A stretch of 64,000 bases of DNA, taken from Viridibacterium sediminicola. Lineage in GTDB: Bacteria; Pseudomonadota; Gammaproteobacteria; Burkholderiales; Rhodocyclaceae. The translations under genes were made by a program, and so were the position numbers. Below are positions 57,454 through 64,000 of this stretch, one piece after another. A model generated the notes under the pieces. It had not been told where the DNA came from. It saw only the letters and a list, made by a program, of their open reading frames with translations, and ran no database searches. Position 1 is the first letter of the stretch. Each line of letters starts with the position of its first letter. The stretch is from the NCBI RefSeq assembly GCF_039631295.1, contig NZ_JBDIVE010000002.1, positions 62,001 through 126,000 of the forward strand. Direction: 5' to 3'.

Positions 57454-57580
57454 GGCGATCCGTCAGCGCTGCAGACCGCCTCGCGGCAGCCCACAAAAAA
57501 CACGAAGAAAACGATACAAGACCTTGAATTTTATCGGAAGCCCAGATCGATTGCATCTGAATCCATCAAATCCGGGACGA

Positions 57581-57607
57581 AAAAAAGGAGGCCGCAGCCT
57601 CCTTTTT
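57581..57607. terminator. Intrinsic terminator after rplT
   Basis: AAAAAAGGAGGC pairs with GCCTCCTTTTT around a 4-base loop, giving a stem flanked by an A-run and a T-run. On the minus strand it lies 18 bases after the rplT stop and would separate the ribosomal-protein part of the operon from pheST. Confidence 0.85.
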
Positions 57608-57624
57608 CCGACAGGCGCTTGCGC

Positions 57625-57981
57625 TTAAGCCAGCTGAGCCTTGGCTTGTGCAGCCAGTGCAGCAAATGCGGGCTTGTCGAACACGGCCAGATCAGCCAGA
57701 ACCTTGCGGTCGACTTCGATCGCAGCCTTCTTCAGGCCGTTCATGAAGCGGCTGTAGGTCAGACCCAGCTCGCGCGAAGCGGCGTTGATACGGGCGATCC
57801 ACAGTGCGCGGAACTGACGCTTCCTTTGACGACGGTCACGGTAGGCGTATTGACCGGCCTTCATCACCGCTTCTTTAGCGATGCGATAGACCGTGGAACG
57901 ACGACCGCGGTAACCCTTGGCCTGGTTCAGAACTTTCTTGTGACGGGCGCGAGCCGTTACACCACGCTTAACTCTAGGCAT
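57625..57981 (-). CDS. rplT: 50S ribosomal protein L20
   Basis: A 118-residue ribosomal protein: PRVKRGVTARARHKKVLNQAKGYRGRRSTVYRIAKEAVMKAGQYAYRDRRQRKRQFRALWIARINAA. L20 binds 23S rRNA early in 50S assembly and usually represses its own operon by binding the mRNA ahead of rpmI. It lies 17 bases after rpmI. Confidence 0.98.
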   Translation of the reverse strand: MPRVKRGVTARARHKKVLNQAKGYRGRRSTVYRIAKEAVMKAGQYAYRDRRQRKRQFRALWIARINAASRELGLTYSRFMNGLKKAAIEVDRKVLADLAVFDKPAFAALAAQAKAQLA

Positions 57982-57998
57982 TTTCTATCTCCTCTCTA

Positions 57999-58196
57999 TT
58001 AAGCGTAGGGCATCATGGCGCGGATACGATCGGTATCCGTGCTGTGCACGGCCGTCATACCACGGAGCTGACGCTTCGATTTGGTGGTTTTCTTGGTCAG
58101 GATGTGGCGCTTGAACGCTTGACCGCGTTTGACGCTGCCACCGGCGCGAATCTTGAATCGCTTCGCCGCGCCAGACTTTGTCTTCATCTTGGGCAT
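57999..58196 (-). CDS. rpmI: 50S ribosomal protein L35
   Basis: A 65-residue basic ribosomal protein: PKMKTKSGAAKRFKIRAGGSVKRGQAFKRHILTKKTTKSKRQLRGM. Set between infC and rplT in the standard order; full usual length. Confidence 0.98.
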   Translation of the reverse strand: MPKMKTKSGAAKRFKIRAGGSVKRGQAFKRHILTKKTTKSKRQLRGMTAVHSTDTDRIRAMMPYA

Positions 58197-58297
58197 TGCT
58201 TACTCCAGTTTTTGACATGACAGCCGGTGGTCTGCCCTACAACGTAAATACTGCACCTACATGCAAGACGCTTGCTTACCGGACCATCACTTGTTGT

Positions 58298-58322
58298 GCA
58301 GCACCTTTTGCGGCGGTGCTGC
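58298..58322 (-). promoter_or_regulatory. Hairpin in the infC-rpmI spacer
   Basis: Perfect 8-base arms GCAGCACC/GGTGCTGC around 9 bases, within the 157-base gap before rpmI. No T-run. In E. coli the L20 repressor binds structures in this part of the transcript, so this hairpin is a candidate part of an L20 control element. Confidence 0.35.
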
Positions 58323-58353
58323 GAGCCGTGCAGGGCGCGAACCCCGCGAAACC

Positions 58354-58875
58354 TTAAACCTTCTTCTTGGGCGCCAGCACCATGATCATCTGGCGACCTT
58401 CAAGCTTGGGGAACTGCTCCACCACGGCCAGTTCTTCAAGATCGGCCTTGATGCGCTCAAGCTGGCGAATACCGAACTCCTGGTGAGCCATTTCACGGCC
58501 CCGGAAGCGCAGGGTCACCTTGACCTTGTCACCGTCCTGCAGGAACTTGGTCATGTTGCGCATCTTGATCTGGTAGTCGTTCTCGTCAGTCTGCGGCCGA
58601 AGCTTGATCTCCTTGACCTGGATCTGCTTCTGCTTGAGCTTGGCTTCGTGAGCCCGCTTCTGCTCCTGATACTTGAACTTGCCGAAGTCCATCAGACGAC
58701 AGACCGGTGGCTTGGCCTGAGGCGCAATTTCCACGAGGTCGACGGCAGCTTCTTCAGCCATAGCGAGCGCCTGCTGGATCGACACGATCCCGAGCGGCTC
58801 GCTCTCTTCTCCTACCAAACGCACTTCGGGAACAGTGATTTCCCGGTTGATGCGATGCGACTTGTCCTGAGCGAT
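58354..58875 (-). CDS. infC: Translation initiation factor IF-3 (probable AUC start)
   Basis: A 173-residue IF-3. The conserved N-domain starts with DKSHRINREITVPEVRLVGEESEPLGIVSIQQAL and continues through PPVCRLMDFGKFKYQEQKR. The C-domain has KEIKLRPQTDENDYQIKMRN and KVTLRFRGREMAHQEFG. No ATG, GTG or TTG precedes the conserved N-terminus in frame. An ATC at 58875-58873 stands 8 bases after GGAG. Rare starts (AUU in E. coli) are the basis of IF-3 autoregulation, so ATC is the likely start. A GTG at 58824 would delete 17 conserved residues. thrS ends 28 bases upstream. Confidence 0.93.
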   Translation of the reverse strand: MAQDKSHRINREITVPEVRLVGEESEPLGIVSIQQALAMAEEAAVDLVEIAPQAKPPVCRLMDFGKFKYQEQKRAHEAKLKQKQIQVKEIKLRPQTDENDYQIKMRNMTKFLQDGDKVKVTLRFRGREMAHQEFGIRQLERIKADLEELAVVEQFPKLEGRQMIMVLAPKKKV

Positions 58876-58903
58876 GGTTAGTTCTCCGTAAATTCCAAAA
58901 AAA

Positions 58904-60820
58904 TCAAGCGCCTGCGCCGCGTGCCAAAACCTCGCGACGAAGCCGCTCGATGAGTTCGCTTACCGGCATGACGCCCAGATCCTGACCGCCACGTGCCCGC
59001 ACCGCAACCGTACCGGCTGCCTTTTCCTTATCGCCGGCAACCAGCAAATAGGGGTGCTTCTGCAAGCTATGTTCGCGGATTTTATAGGTAATCTTCTCAT
59101 TCCGCAAATCCGCTTGCGCACGAATGCCTTGCGCGAGCAGGGTTTTCACGACTTCCGCAACATAATCAGCCTGGCCTTCGGAGATATTCATCACCACGAC
59201 TTGCGTCGGCGCCAGCCACAGCGGGAAGGCGCCACTGAAGTTTTCGATGAGAATCCCGATAAAGCGCTCCAGCGAACCAAGGATCGCGCGGTGCAGCATC
59301 ACCGGGCGTTGGCGGCTATTGTCTTCGGCAACATATTCGGCGCCAAGACGCTCGGGCAGCACGAAGTCAAGCTGAATGGTGCCGCACTGCCAGGAGCGAC
59401 CGAGCGCATCCTTGATGTGGTATTCCACCTTGGGGCCGTAGAAGGCGCCCTCGCCCGGCATCTCTTCCCATTCCTTGCCGGACGCACGCAGCGCCGCGCG
59501 CAAACCTTCTTCGGCACGATCCCAGGTTTCATCCGAACCGGCACGCTTTTCCGGACGCAGCGCCAGCTTGACAGCCACGTCGGTAAAGCCGAAGTCGGTG
59601 TAGACACTCATCAGCAGCTTGTCGAAGGCCGTCGCTTCCGCTTCGATCTGCGCTTCGGTACAGAAGATGTGGGCGTCGTCCTGCACAAAGCCACGCACGC
59701 GCATCAAGCCATGCAGCGCGCCCGAGGGCTCGTTGCGATGGCAGGAGCCGAATTCGGCCAGGCGCAGCGGCAGATCGCGATACGAGCGCAGGCCGTGATT
59801 GAAGATCTGCACGTGACCCGGGCAGTTCATCGGCTTGACGGCGTAGTCGCGCTTTTCGGACTCCGTCGTGAACATGTTGTCGCGGTAGTTTTCCCAGTGG
59901 CCGGACTTCTCCCACAAAGTGCGGTCCATGATCGTCGGCGTGCGCACTTCGTCGTAACCGGCATCGATCAGACGTGCCCTCATGTATTGCTCGACCTGCT
60001 GCCACAGCGTCCAGCCCTTGGGATGCCAGAACACCATGCCCGGCGCTTCGTCCTGCATGTGGAACAGATCGAGCTGGCGACCGAGGCGACGATGGTCGCG
60101 CTTATCCGCCTCTTCCAGCATGTGCAGATAGGCTTCAAGCTCTTCCTTCTTGGCCCATGCCGTACCGTAGATGCGCTGCAGCTGCGCGTTCTTGGCGTCG
60201 CCGCGCCAGTAGGCGCCGGCCACCTTCATCAGCTTGAAGAATTTGAGCTTGCCGGTCGAGGGCACGTGCGGGCCGCGACAGAGGTCGATGAAATCGCCTT
60301 CGCGGTAGAGCGAAATGGTTTGTCCGGCGGGAATCGCCGCAATCAGTTCGGCCTTGTAGTGCTCGCCGAGGCCGAGGAAGAATTTGACCGCTTCATCGCG
60401 ATCCCACTCTTCGCGCGTGACGCAAATATCCTTCTTCGCCAGCTCGCTCATGCGCTTTTCGATGGCGACCAGATCTTCGGGCGTGAAGGCGCGCGAATAG
60501 GCGAAGTCGTAATAGAAGCCGTTTTCGATCACCGGGCCGATGGTGACCTGCGCCTCGGGGAACAGCTCCTTGACCGCGTAAGCGAGCAAGTGCGCGGTCG
60601 AGTGGCGAATCACCTCCAGGCCATCCGCGTCCTTGTCGGTGATGATGGCCAGCGCGGCATCGCGATCGATGACATAGGAGGTGTCGACCACCGCGCCATC
60701 GACCTTGCCCGCCAGCGCCGCCTTGGCGAGACCTGCGCCGATCGAGGCAGCAACGTCGAACACGGAGACTGCTGCATCAAAACTGCGCACTGAACCGTCA
60801 GGAAGCGTGATGTTGGGCAT
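58904..60820 (-). CDS. thrS: Threonyl-tRNA synthetase
   Basis: A 638-residue class II synthetase. TGS domain (about 1-62, MPNITLPDGSVRSFDAAVSVFDVAASIG), editing domain with the zinc-type HSTAHLLAYAVKELFPEAQVTIGPVIENGFYYDF, catalytic core with AVKPMNCPGHVQIF (zinc Cys), EFGSCHRNEPSGALHGLMRVRGFVQDDAHIFC (motif 2) and HRAILGSLERFIGILIEN (motif 3), and a C-terminal anticodon domain. The start at 60820 fits the family. A terminator-like hairpin ends about 22 bases before the ATG. First gene of the thrS-infC-rpmI-rplT group. Confidence 0.97.
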   Translation of the reverse strand: MPNITLPDGSVRSFDAAVSVFDVAASIGAGLAKAALAGKVDGAVVDTSYVIDRDAALAIITDKDADGLEVIRHSTAHLLAYAVKELFPEAQVTIGPVIENGFYYDFAYSRAFTPEDLVAIEKRMSELAKKDICVTREEWDRDEAVKFFLGLGEHYKAELIAAIPAGQTISLYREGDFIDLCRGPHVPSTGKLKFFKLMKVAGAYWRGDAKNAQLQRIYGTAWAKKEELEAYLHMLEEADKRDHRRLGRQLDLFHMQDEAPGMVFWHPKGWTLWQQVEQYMRARLIDAGYDEVRTPTIMDRTLWEKSGHWENYRDNMFTTESEKRDYAVKPMNCPGHVQIFNHGLRSYRDLPLRLAEFGSCHRNEPSGALHGLMRVRGFVQDDAHIFCTEAQIEAEATAFDKLLMSVYTDFGFTDVAVKLALRPEKRAGSDETWDRAEEGLRAALRASGKEWEEMPGEGAFYGPKVEYHIKDALGRSWQCGTIQLDFVLPERLGAEYVAEDNSRQRPVMLHRAILGSLERFIGILIENFSGAFPLWLAPTQVVVMNISEGQADYVAEVVKTLLAQGIRAQADLRNEKITYKIREHSLQKHPYLLVAGDKEKAAGTVAVRARGGQDLGVMPVSELIERLRREVLARGAGA

Positions 60821-60842
60821 GATGATCTTTAAAAACGTGGAC

Positions 60843-60875
60843 GAAAAAAAAGTGCGGACAAGCCGCACTTTTTCT
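60843..60875 (-). terminator. Intrinsic terminator/attenuator just ahead of thrS
   Basis: AAGTGCGG pairs with CCGCACTT across 5 bases. On the minus strand it is followed by a run of eight T, ending about 22 bases before the thrS start codon. The A/T runs on both sides also allow action on the plus strand. It either ends the tRNA-Val transcript or attenuates thrS transcription. Confidence 0.75.
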
Positions 60876-60988
60876 TTTACAGACTATCTTCAGGTGACGA
60901 AGTCTGGAACTGAGGCCGGCTTGTTTTACAACGCGAGTTGAAAGCAAGTTCGAAACATCATTTCCTGCATCTCCGTCATGCAAAAATT

Positions 60989-61065
60989 TGGTAGGCGCGA
61001 TTGGACTCGAACCAACGACCCCCACCATGTCAAGGTGGTGCTCTAACCAGCTGAGCTACGCGCCT
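60989..61065 (-). tRNA. tRNA-Val(GAC)
   Basis: A 77-base tRNA with encoded CCA: acceptor stem AGGCGCG/CGCGCCT, D-arm AGCTCAGCTGGTTAGAGCA, anticodon stem CCACC...GGTGG with loop TTGACAT (anticodon GAC), T-arm GTTCGAGTC. Confidence 0.96.
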
Positions 61066-61102
61066 GAAGAGCTGCGCATGATAGAGAGTGACTGAGGCTT
61101 TG

Positions 61103-61660
61103 TCAAACCTCTGAAGGCATTTTCAGAAAAGTATTTCGATAATGCTGCAATTCAGCGATCGATTCCTGGATGTCCGCCAGCGCCGTATGCGCGCCACGCT
61201 TGACGACGCCCTTGAATACTTCGGGGTTCCAGCGCCGCGCCAATTCCTTCAGGGTGCTGACATCGAGGTTGCGGTAGTGGAAATATTCTTCCAGCTTGGG
61301 CATCCAGCGCGCCATGAAACGGCGATCCTGACAGATGGTATTGCCACACATCGGTGAAGTGCGCGAAGGCACATACTGTTTCATCCAGTCGAGGAGGAGC
61401 TGCTCGGCCTGAGCGTCGTCGAGCGTCGAAGCCTTGACGCGATCGATGAGGCCGGAGCGGCCATGGGTGTTCTTGTTCCACTCGTCCATCGCATCGAGCA
61501 CGGCATCGCTCTGGTGCACGGCGATCACCGGGCTCTCGGCAATGGTGTTGAGATTGGCATCGGTGACGATCATCGCCACTTCGATGATGCGATCACGATC
61601 CGGCTCCAGCCCGGTCATCTCCATATCCAGCCAGACGAGGTGGTTCTGGTCCTGTGCCAT
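61103..61660 (-). CDS. orn: Oligoribonuclease
   Basis: A 185-residue DEDDh 3'-5' exonuclease that degrades 2-5-mer RNAs and the c-di-GMP product pGpG. Motifs: LVWLDMEMTGLEPDRDRIIEVA (D and E), GNTICQDRRFMARWMP, and the final H-D pair in KRGAHTALADIQESI. The start at 61660 (MAQDQNHLVWLDM) fits the family length. Divergent from the M48 protease across 66 bases. Confidence 0.96.
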   Translation of the reverse strand: MAQDQNHLVWLDMEMTGLEPDRDRIIEVAMIVTDANLNTIAESPVIAVHQSDAVLDAMDEWNKNTHGRSGLIDRVKASTLDDAQAEQLLLDWMKQYVPSRTSPMCGNTICQDRRFMARWMPKLEEYFHYRNLDVSTLKELARRWNPEVFKGVVKRGAHTALADIQESIAELQHYRNTFLKMPSEV

Positions 61661-61726
61661 AATCTTTGTTACTCCGCAAAATTGGTGCGGCATTGTCGCA
61701 CGCAGCCGATCACCACTCCACCTTCC

Positions 61727-62974
61727 ATGAGCGCATCGAACTTCACCAGCCTGTTCCTCCTTGTCCTGATCATCAGCCTCACGCTGCGCCTGTGGCTGAG
61801 CTTGCGTCAGGCGCGCCATGTCGCTGCGCATCGCTCGGCCGTACCGGCCGCCTTCGCCAGCAGCATTGCACTGGCCGACCACCAGAAGGCAGCGGACTAC
61901 ACGCTCGCCAAGGGCAAGCTGGGGCGCATCGATCTGGCTATTTCGACGCTGTGGCTGCTGGTGCTCACGCTCGGCGGTGGCCTGCATTATCTATATGAAG
62001 TCGCAGCACTGTGGATCGCGCCGACCAGCCTGTGGCATGGCGTGCTGCTGTTCGGCCTGCTGTCCGGCGCCGGCTTCGTCATCGATCTGCCACTGACGCT
62101 CTACCGCACCTTCGTGCTCGAAGAGCGCTTCGGCTTCAATCGCACCACGCCGCGCCTGTTCCTCATCGACCTCGTCAAGCAGAGCCTGCTCGGCATCCTC
62201 ATCGGTGCGCCGCTGCTGTGGGCCGTGCTATGGCTGATGCAGGGCATGGGCGAGCATTGGTGGATCTGGGTGTGGGCCTTCTGGCTGGGCCTCAATCTGG
62301 TGACCATGGTGATCTACCCGATCTTCATTGCGCCGCTGTTCAACAAATTCACGCCGCTCAACGACGAAGCAATGAAGACGCGCGTCGAAGCGCTGCTGAC
62401 GCGCTGCGGTTTCCGCTCGCAAGGCCTGTTCGTGATGGATGGCTCGAAGCGCTCGGCGCATGGCAATGCCTATTTCACCGGCTTTGGCGCCGGCAAGCGC
62501 ATCGTTTTCTTCGACACCTTGCTGAACAGTTTGCAGCCGGCTGAAGTTGAGGCCGTGCTGGCGCACGAGCTGGGCCATTTCAAGCACAAGCATCTGTGGC
62601 AACGCATCAGCGTGATGGGCCTGGCGGTGCTGGTGCTGCTGTGGGTGCTGGCCTGGCTGATGCAGCAACAAGCCTTCTACAGCGGCCTCGGCGTCGAGGC
62701 GCAAAGCAATGCGCTGGCGCTGATCCTGTTCTCGCTGACCCTGCCCTTGCTGCTGTTCCCGCTCACCCCGCTGACCAGCATGTGGTCGCGCAAGCATGAA
62801 TTCCAGGCCGATCGCTACGCACGAGAGCAGGCCAGCGCGCAAGACCTCGTCAATGCGCTGGTCAAGCTGTATAAGGAGAATGCCTCGACGCTGACGCCCG
62901 ACCCGCTGCACTCGCTGTTCTATGATTCACACCCGCCAGCCTCGATCCGCATCGGACAATTGCTCAAGCCATGA
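61727..62974 (+). CDS. M48 (Ste24/CAAX-type) membrane metalloprotease
   Basis: A 415-residue integral membrane protease. Several membrane helices span residues 1-200 (LFLLVLIISLTLRLWL, ISTLWLLVLTLGGGL, GVLLFGLLSGAGFVIDLPL, AVLWLMQG). The zinc motif HELGH sits at about residue 280 (VLAHELGHFKHKHLW), and the third ligand Glu is in SRKHEFQADRYA. FVMDGSKRSAHGNAYFTGFG is the Ste24-type signature. It overlaps rsgA by ATGA, an arrangement frequent in Betaproteobacteria. Substrates in bacteria are not well defined. Confidence 0.93.
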   Translation: MSASNFTSLFLLVLIISLTLRLWLSLRQARHVAAHRSAVPAAFASSIALADHQKAADYTLAKGKLGRIDLAISTLWLLVLTLGGGLHYLYEVAALWIAPTSLWHGVLLFGLLSGAGFVIDLPLTLYRTFVLEERFGFNRTTPRLFLIDLVKQSLLGILIGAPLLWAVLWLMQGMGEHWWIWVWAFWLGLNLVTMVIYPIFIAPLFNKFTPLNDEAMKTRVEALLTRCGFRSQGLFVMDGSKRSAHGNAYFTGFGAGKRIVFFDTLLNSLQPAEVEAVLAHELGHFKHKHLWQRISVMGLAVLVLLWVLAWLMQQQAFYSGLGVEAQSNALALILFSLTLPLLLFPLTPLTSMWSRKHEFQADRYAREQASAQDLVNALVKLYKENASTLTPDPLHSLFYDSHPPASIRIGQLLKP

Positions 62975-63849
62975 CCCACGGCACCATCGTAGCGGCCTTC
63001 GGTCGCCAGTACGAAGTCCTGCGCGACGACACCGGCGAGACCACGCGCTGTTTTCCGCGCGCCAAGAAGAGCAACTTTGCCTGCGGCGACCGCGTCGCGA
63101 TTGCTGCGGCGGGCGACGTGATCGACGAGTTGCTGCCGCGGCGCAACCTGCTCTACCGGGCAGATGCGTTCAAGGAAAAGCTGATCGCCGCCAATCTCAC
63201 CCAGGTCGTCATCGTCGTCGCCACCGAACCGGGCTTCAATGACGAGTTGATCACGCGCTGTCTCTGCGCCGCCGAATCGCAGGACATCCAGGCGCTGATC
63301 GTGCTCAACAAGTGTGATCTGAGCGACAGCCTGCCGCTGGCACGCGAAGCGCTGCGCCCTTTTGCCGAGATCGGCTACCCGGTGCTGGAGCTGAGCGCCA
63401 AGGAAGATGTCAGCGCACTGCGCGAACGCCTGCAGGGCGAAATCAGCTTGCTGGTCGGGCAGTCCGGCATGGGCAAATCGACGCTGACCAACGCGCTGAT
63501 TCCCGAGGCGCAGGCAGCAACACGCGAGATTTCCACCGTGCTCGATTCCGGCAAGCACACCACCACCCATGCGCGGCTTTACAAGCTGCCCGAAGGCGGC
63601 GCCCTGATCGACAGCCCCGGCCTGCAGGTATTTGGCCTGGCTCAGCTGGGCACCGGCGAACTGGAAGCGAGCTTCCGCGAGATTCGCGAGCTGCTGGGCA
63701 CCTGCCGCTTCCGCGATTGCGGCCACGCCAAGGAGCCGGACTGCGCAGTGCTGCAAGCCGTCGCCCAGGGCCGCATGCACCCGCGCCGCCACAAGACCTT
63801 GCTGGCCTTGCTGGCCGAAAAGCGCGCCTCCATTACCGCCCTCTATTAA
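62971..63849 (+). CDS. rsgA: Ribosome small subunit-dependent GTPase RsgA
   Basis: A 292-residue circularly permuted GTPase that helps late 30S maturation. N-terminal OB fold (about 1-75, GTIVAAFGRQYEVL...RAKKSNFACGDRVAI). The GTPase motifs come in permuted order: NKCDLSD (G4), LSAKEDV (G5), GQSGMGKSTLTNAL (G1), TTHARLYKLPEGGALIDSPG (G2/G3). The C-terminal zinc site is CRFRDCGHAKEPDCAV. Complete. Confidence 0.96.
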   Translation: MTHGTIVAAFGRQYEVLRDDTGETTRCFPRAKKSNFACGDRVAIAAAGDVIDELLPRRNLLYRADAFKEKLIAANLTQVVIVVATEPGFNDELITRCLCAAESQDIQALIVLNKCDLSDSLPLAREALRPFAEIGYPVLELSAKEDVSALRERLQGEISLLVGQSGMGKSTLTNALIPEAQAATREISTVLDSGKHTTTHARLYKLPEGGALIDSPGLQVFGLAQLGTGELEASFREIRELLGTCRFRDCGHAKEPDCAVLQAVAQGRMHPRRHKTLLALLAEKRASITALY

Positions 63850-64000
63850 GCCGTCCGGCGCGCCTGACTCAAGCAGCGCGCGATAGCTTCCGTAAAGGCT
63901 GCAGATCGCCTCGATTTGACGAGGTGGCTGAACGCCGCAATGCGGAAGGGGCTGTGCATGAAATCGGCGCAAATTTCACTCCAGGCGGTCGATCAGATCC
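63850..64000. other. Right end of window, no supported gene
   Basis: About 150 bases after rsgA without a coding region I can support. A minus-strand frame of 37 codons (MHSPFRIAAFSH...) ends near 63850, but nothing identifies it. Confidence 0.3.

Noticed and set aside
57454..57580. A pheM-like leader peptide and attenuator ahead of pheS
   Set aside because: Short frames exist (one with two Phe codons and a TTG start), but there is no Phe-codon run, and the only hairpin with a T-run lies directly behind rplT, where it works as an ordinary terminator.
60880..60990. A 17-codon frame (MTEMQEMMFRTCFQLAL) as a Thr leader peptide for thrS attenuation
   Set aside because: Only two Thr codons, not adjacent, and no clear ribosome-binding site; not enough to claim peptide-mediated attenuation.
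63850..63962. Minus-strand 37-codon frame MHSPFRIAAFSH... at the right edge
   Set aside because: Unrecognised, short, and an in-frame stop precedes it within the window; no ribosome-binding site supports it.

Overview
The window is a GC-rich chromosomal segment from a motile, flagellated betaproteobacterium. The gene orders surE-pcm-nlpD-rpoS and thrS-infC-rpmI-rplT-pheST-ihfA-merR, the FlhDC master regulator and the overall codon use all fit Betaproteobacteria. I would guess Rhodocyclales or a relative, but that is inference. Most of the window is densely packed with short overlaps. I see no insertion sequences, prophage, rRNA or CRISPR arrays.

Layout. (1) 1-2.2 kb: 3' part of metE. (2) 2.15-11.0 kb, minus strand: a nonulosonate (pseudaminic-acid type) operon for flagellin glycosylation. 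It holds a MAF-family glycosyltransferase, pseB, pseC, an aldo/keto reductase, a cytidylyltransferase, a class III aminotransferase, pseG and, at its end, an orphan DUF4255 (Pvc16-like) gene. (3) 11.0-13.65 kb: two tandem flagellin genes, each with a sigma-54-type promoter and upstream CGGCAA palindromes. (4) 13.9-16.3 kb: uronate catabolism (SDR oxidoreductase and uxaC) with a paired operator around the uxaC promoter. (5) 16.3-25.1 kb: a complete Nit1C cluster of eight co-directional genes (MSMEG_0572, Nit1C nitrilase, radical SAM, GNAT, AIR-synthase-like, glycosyltransferase, MSMEG_0570 and flavoprotein families). A divergent MocR-type regulator follows, and the intergenic region carries direct repeats and a sigma-54-like promoter. 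(6) 25.1-34.5 kb, minus strand: an exported alpha/beta hydrolase, then cheA, cheY, motB, motA, flhC, flhD and an HDOD-REC-GGDEF-like protein. A good sigma-28 promoter precedes motA. (7) 34.7-37.0 kb: Nudix hydrolase, an anchored unknown protein, an HNH nuclease and a SemiSWEET transporter.

(8) 37.0-49.6 kb, plus strand: a surface-polysaccharide or protein-glycosylation locus. It contains two very large multidomain glycosyltransferase-like proteins with TPR segments, a GT2-like enzyme, a sulfotransferase with its own APS kinase, a FemAB/GNAT-type acyltransferase, a 3,4-ketoisomerase and aminotransferase pair for a 3-amino-deoxysugar, and a TPR-OGT (GT41). (9) 49.6-53.1 kb: rpoS, nlpD, pcm, surE. 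(10) 53.2-61.1 kb: tRNA-Pro, the merR-ihfA-pheTS-rplT-rpmI-infC-thrS housekeeping operon and tRNA-Val; infC appears to start at AUC. (11) 61.1-63.85 kb: orn, then a divergent M48 membrane protease and rsgA.

How it fits together: regions 2, 3, 6 and possibly 8 form a motility and glycosylated-flagellum neighbourhood. FlhDC/sigma-28 signals (motA) and sigma-54 signals (both flagellins) occur in the same neighbourhood. The Nit1C cluster is the most interesting metabolic system. A related cluster is needed for cyanide assimilation in Pseudomonas fluorescens NCIMB 11764, but most of its enzymes have no assigned chemistry. Here the sequence suggests dual control by nitrogen status (sigma-54) and a PLP-binding MocR regulator.
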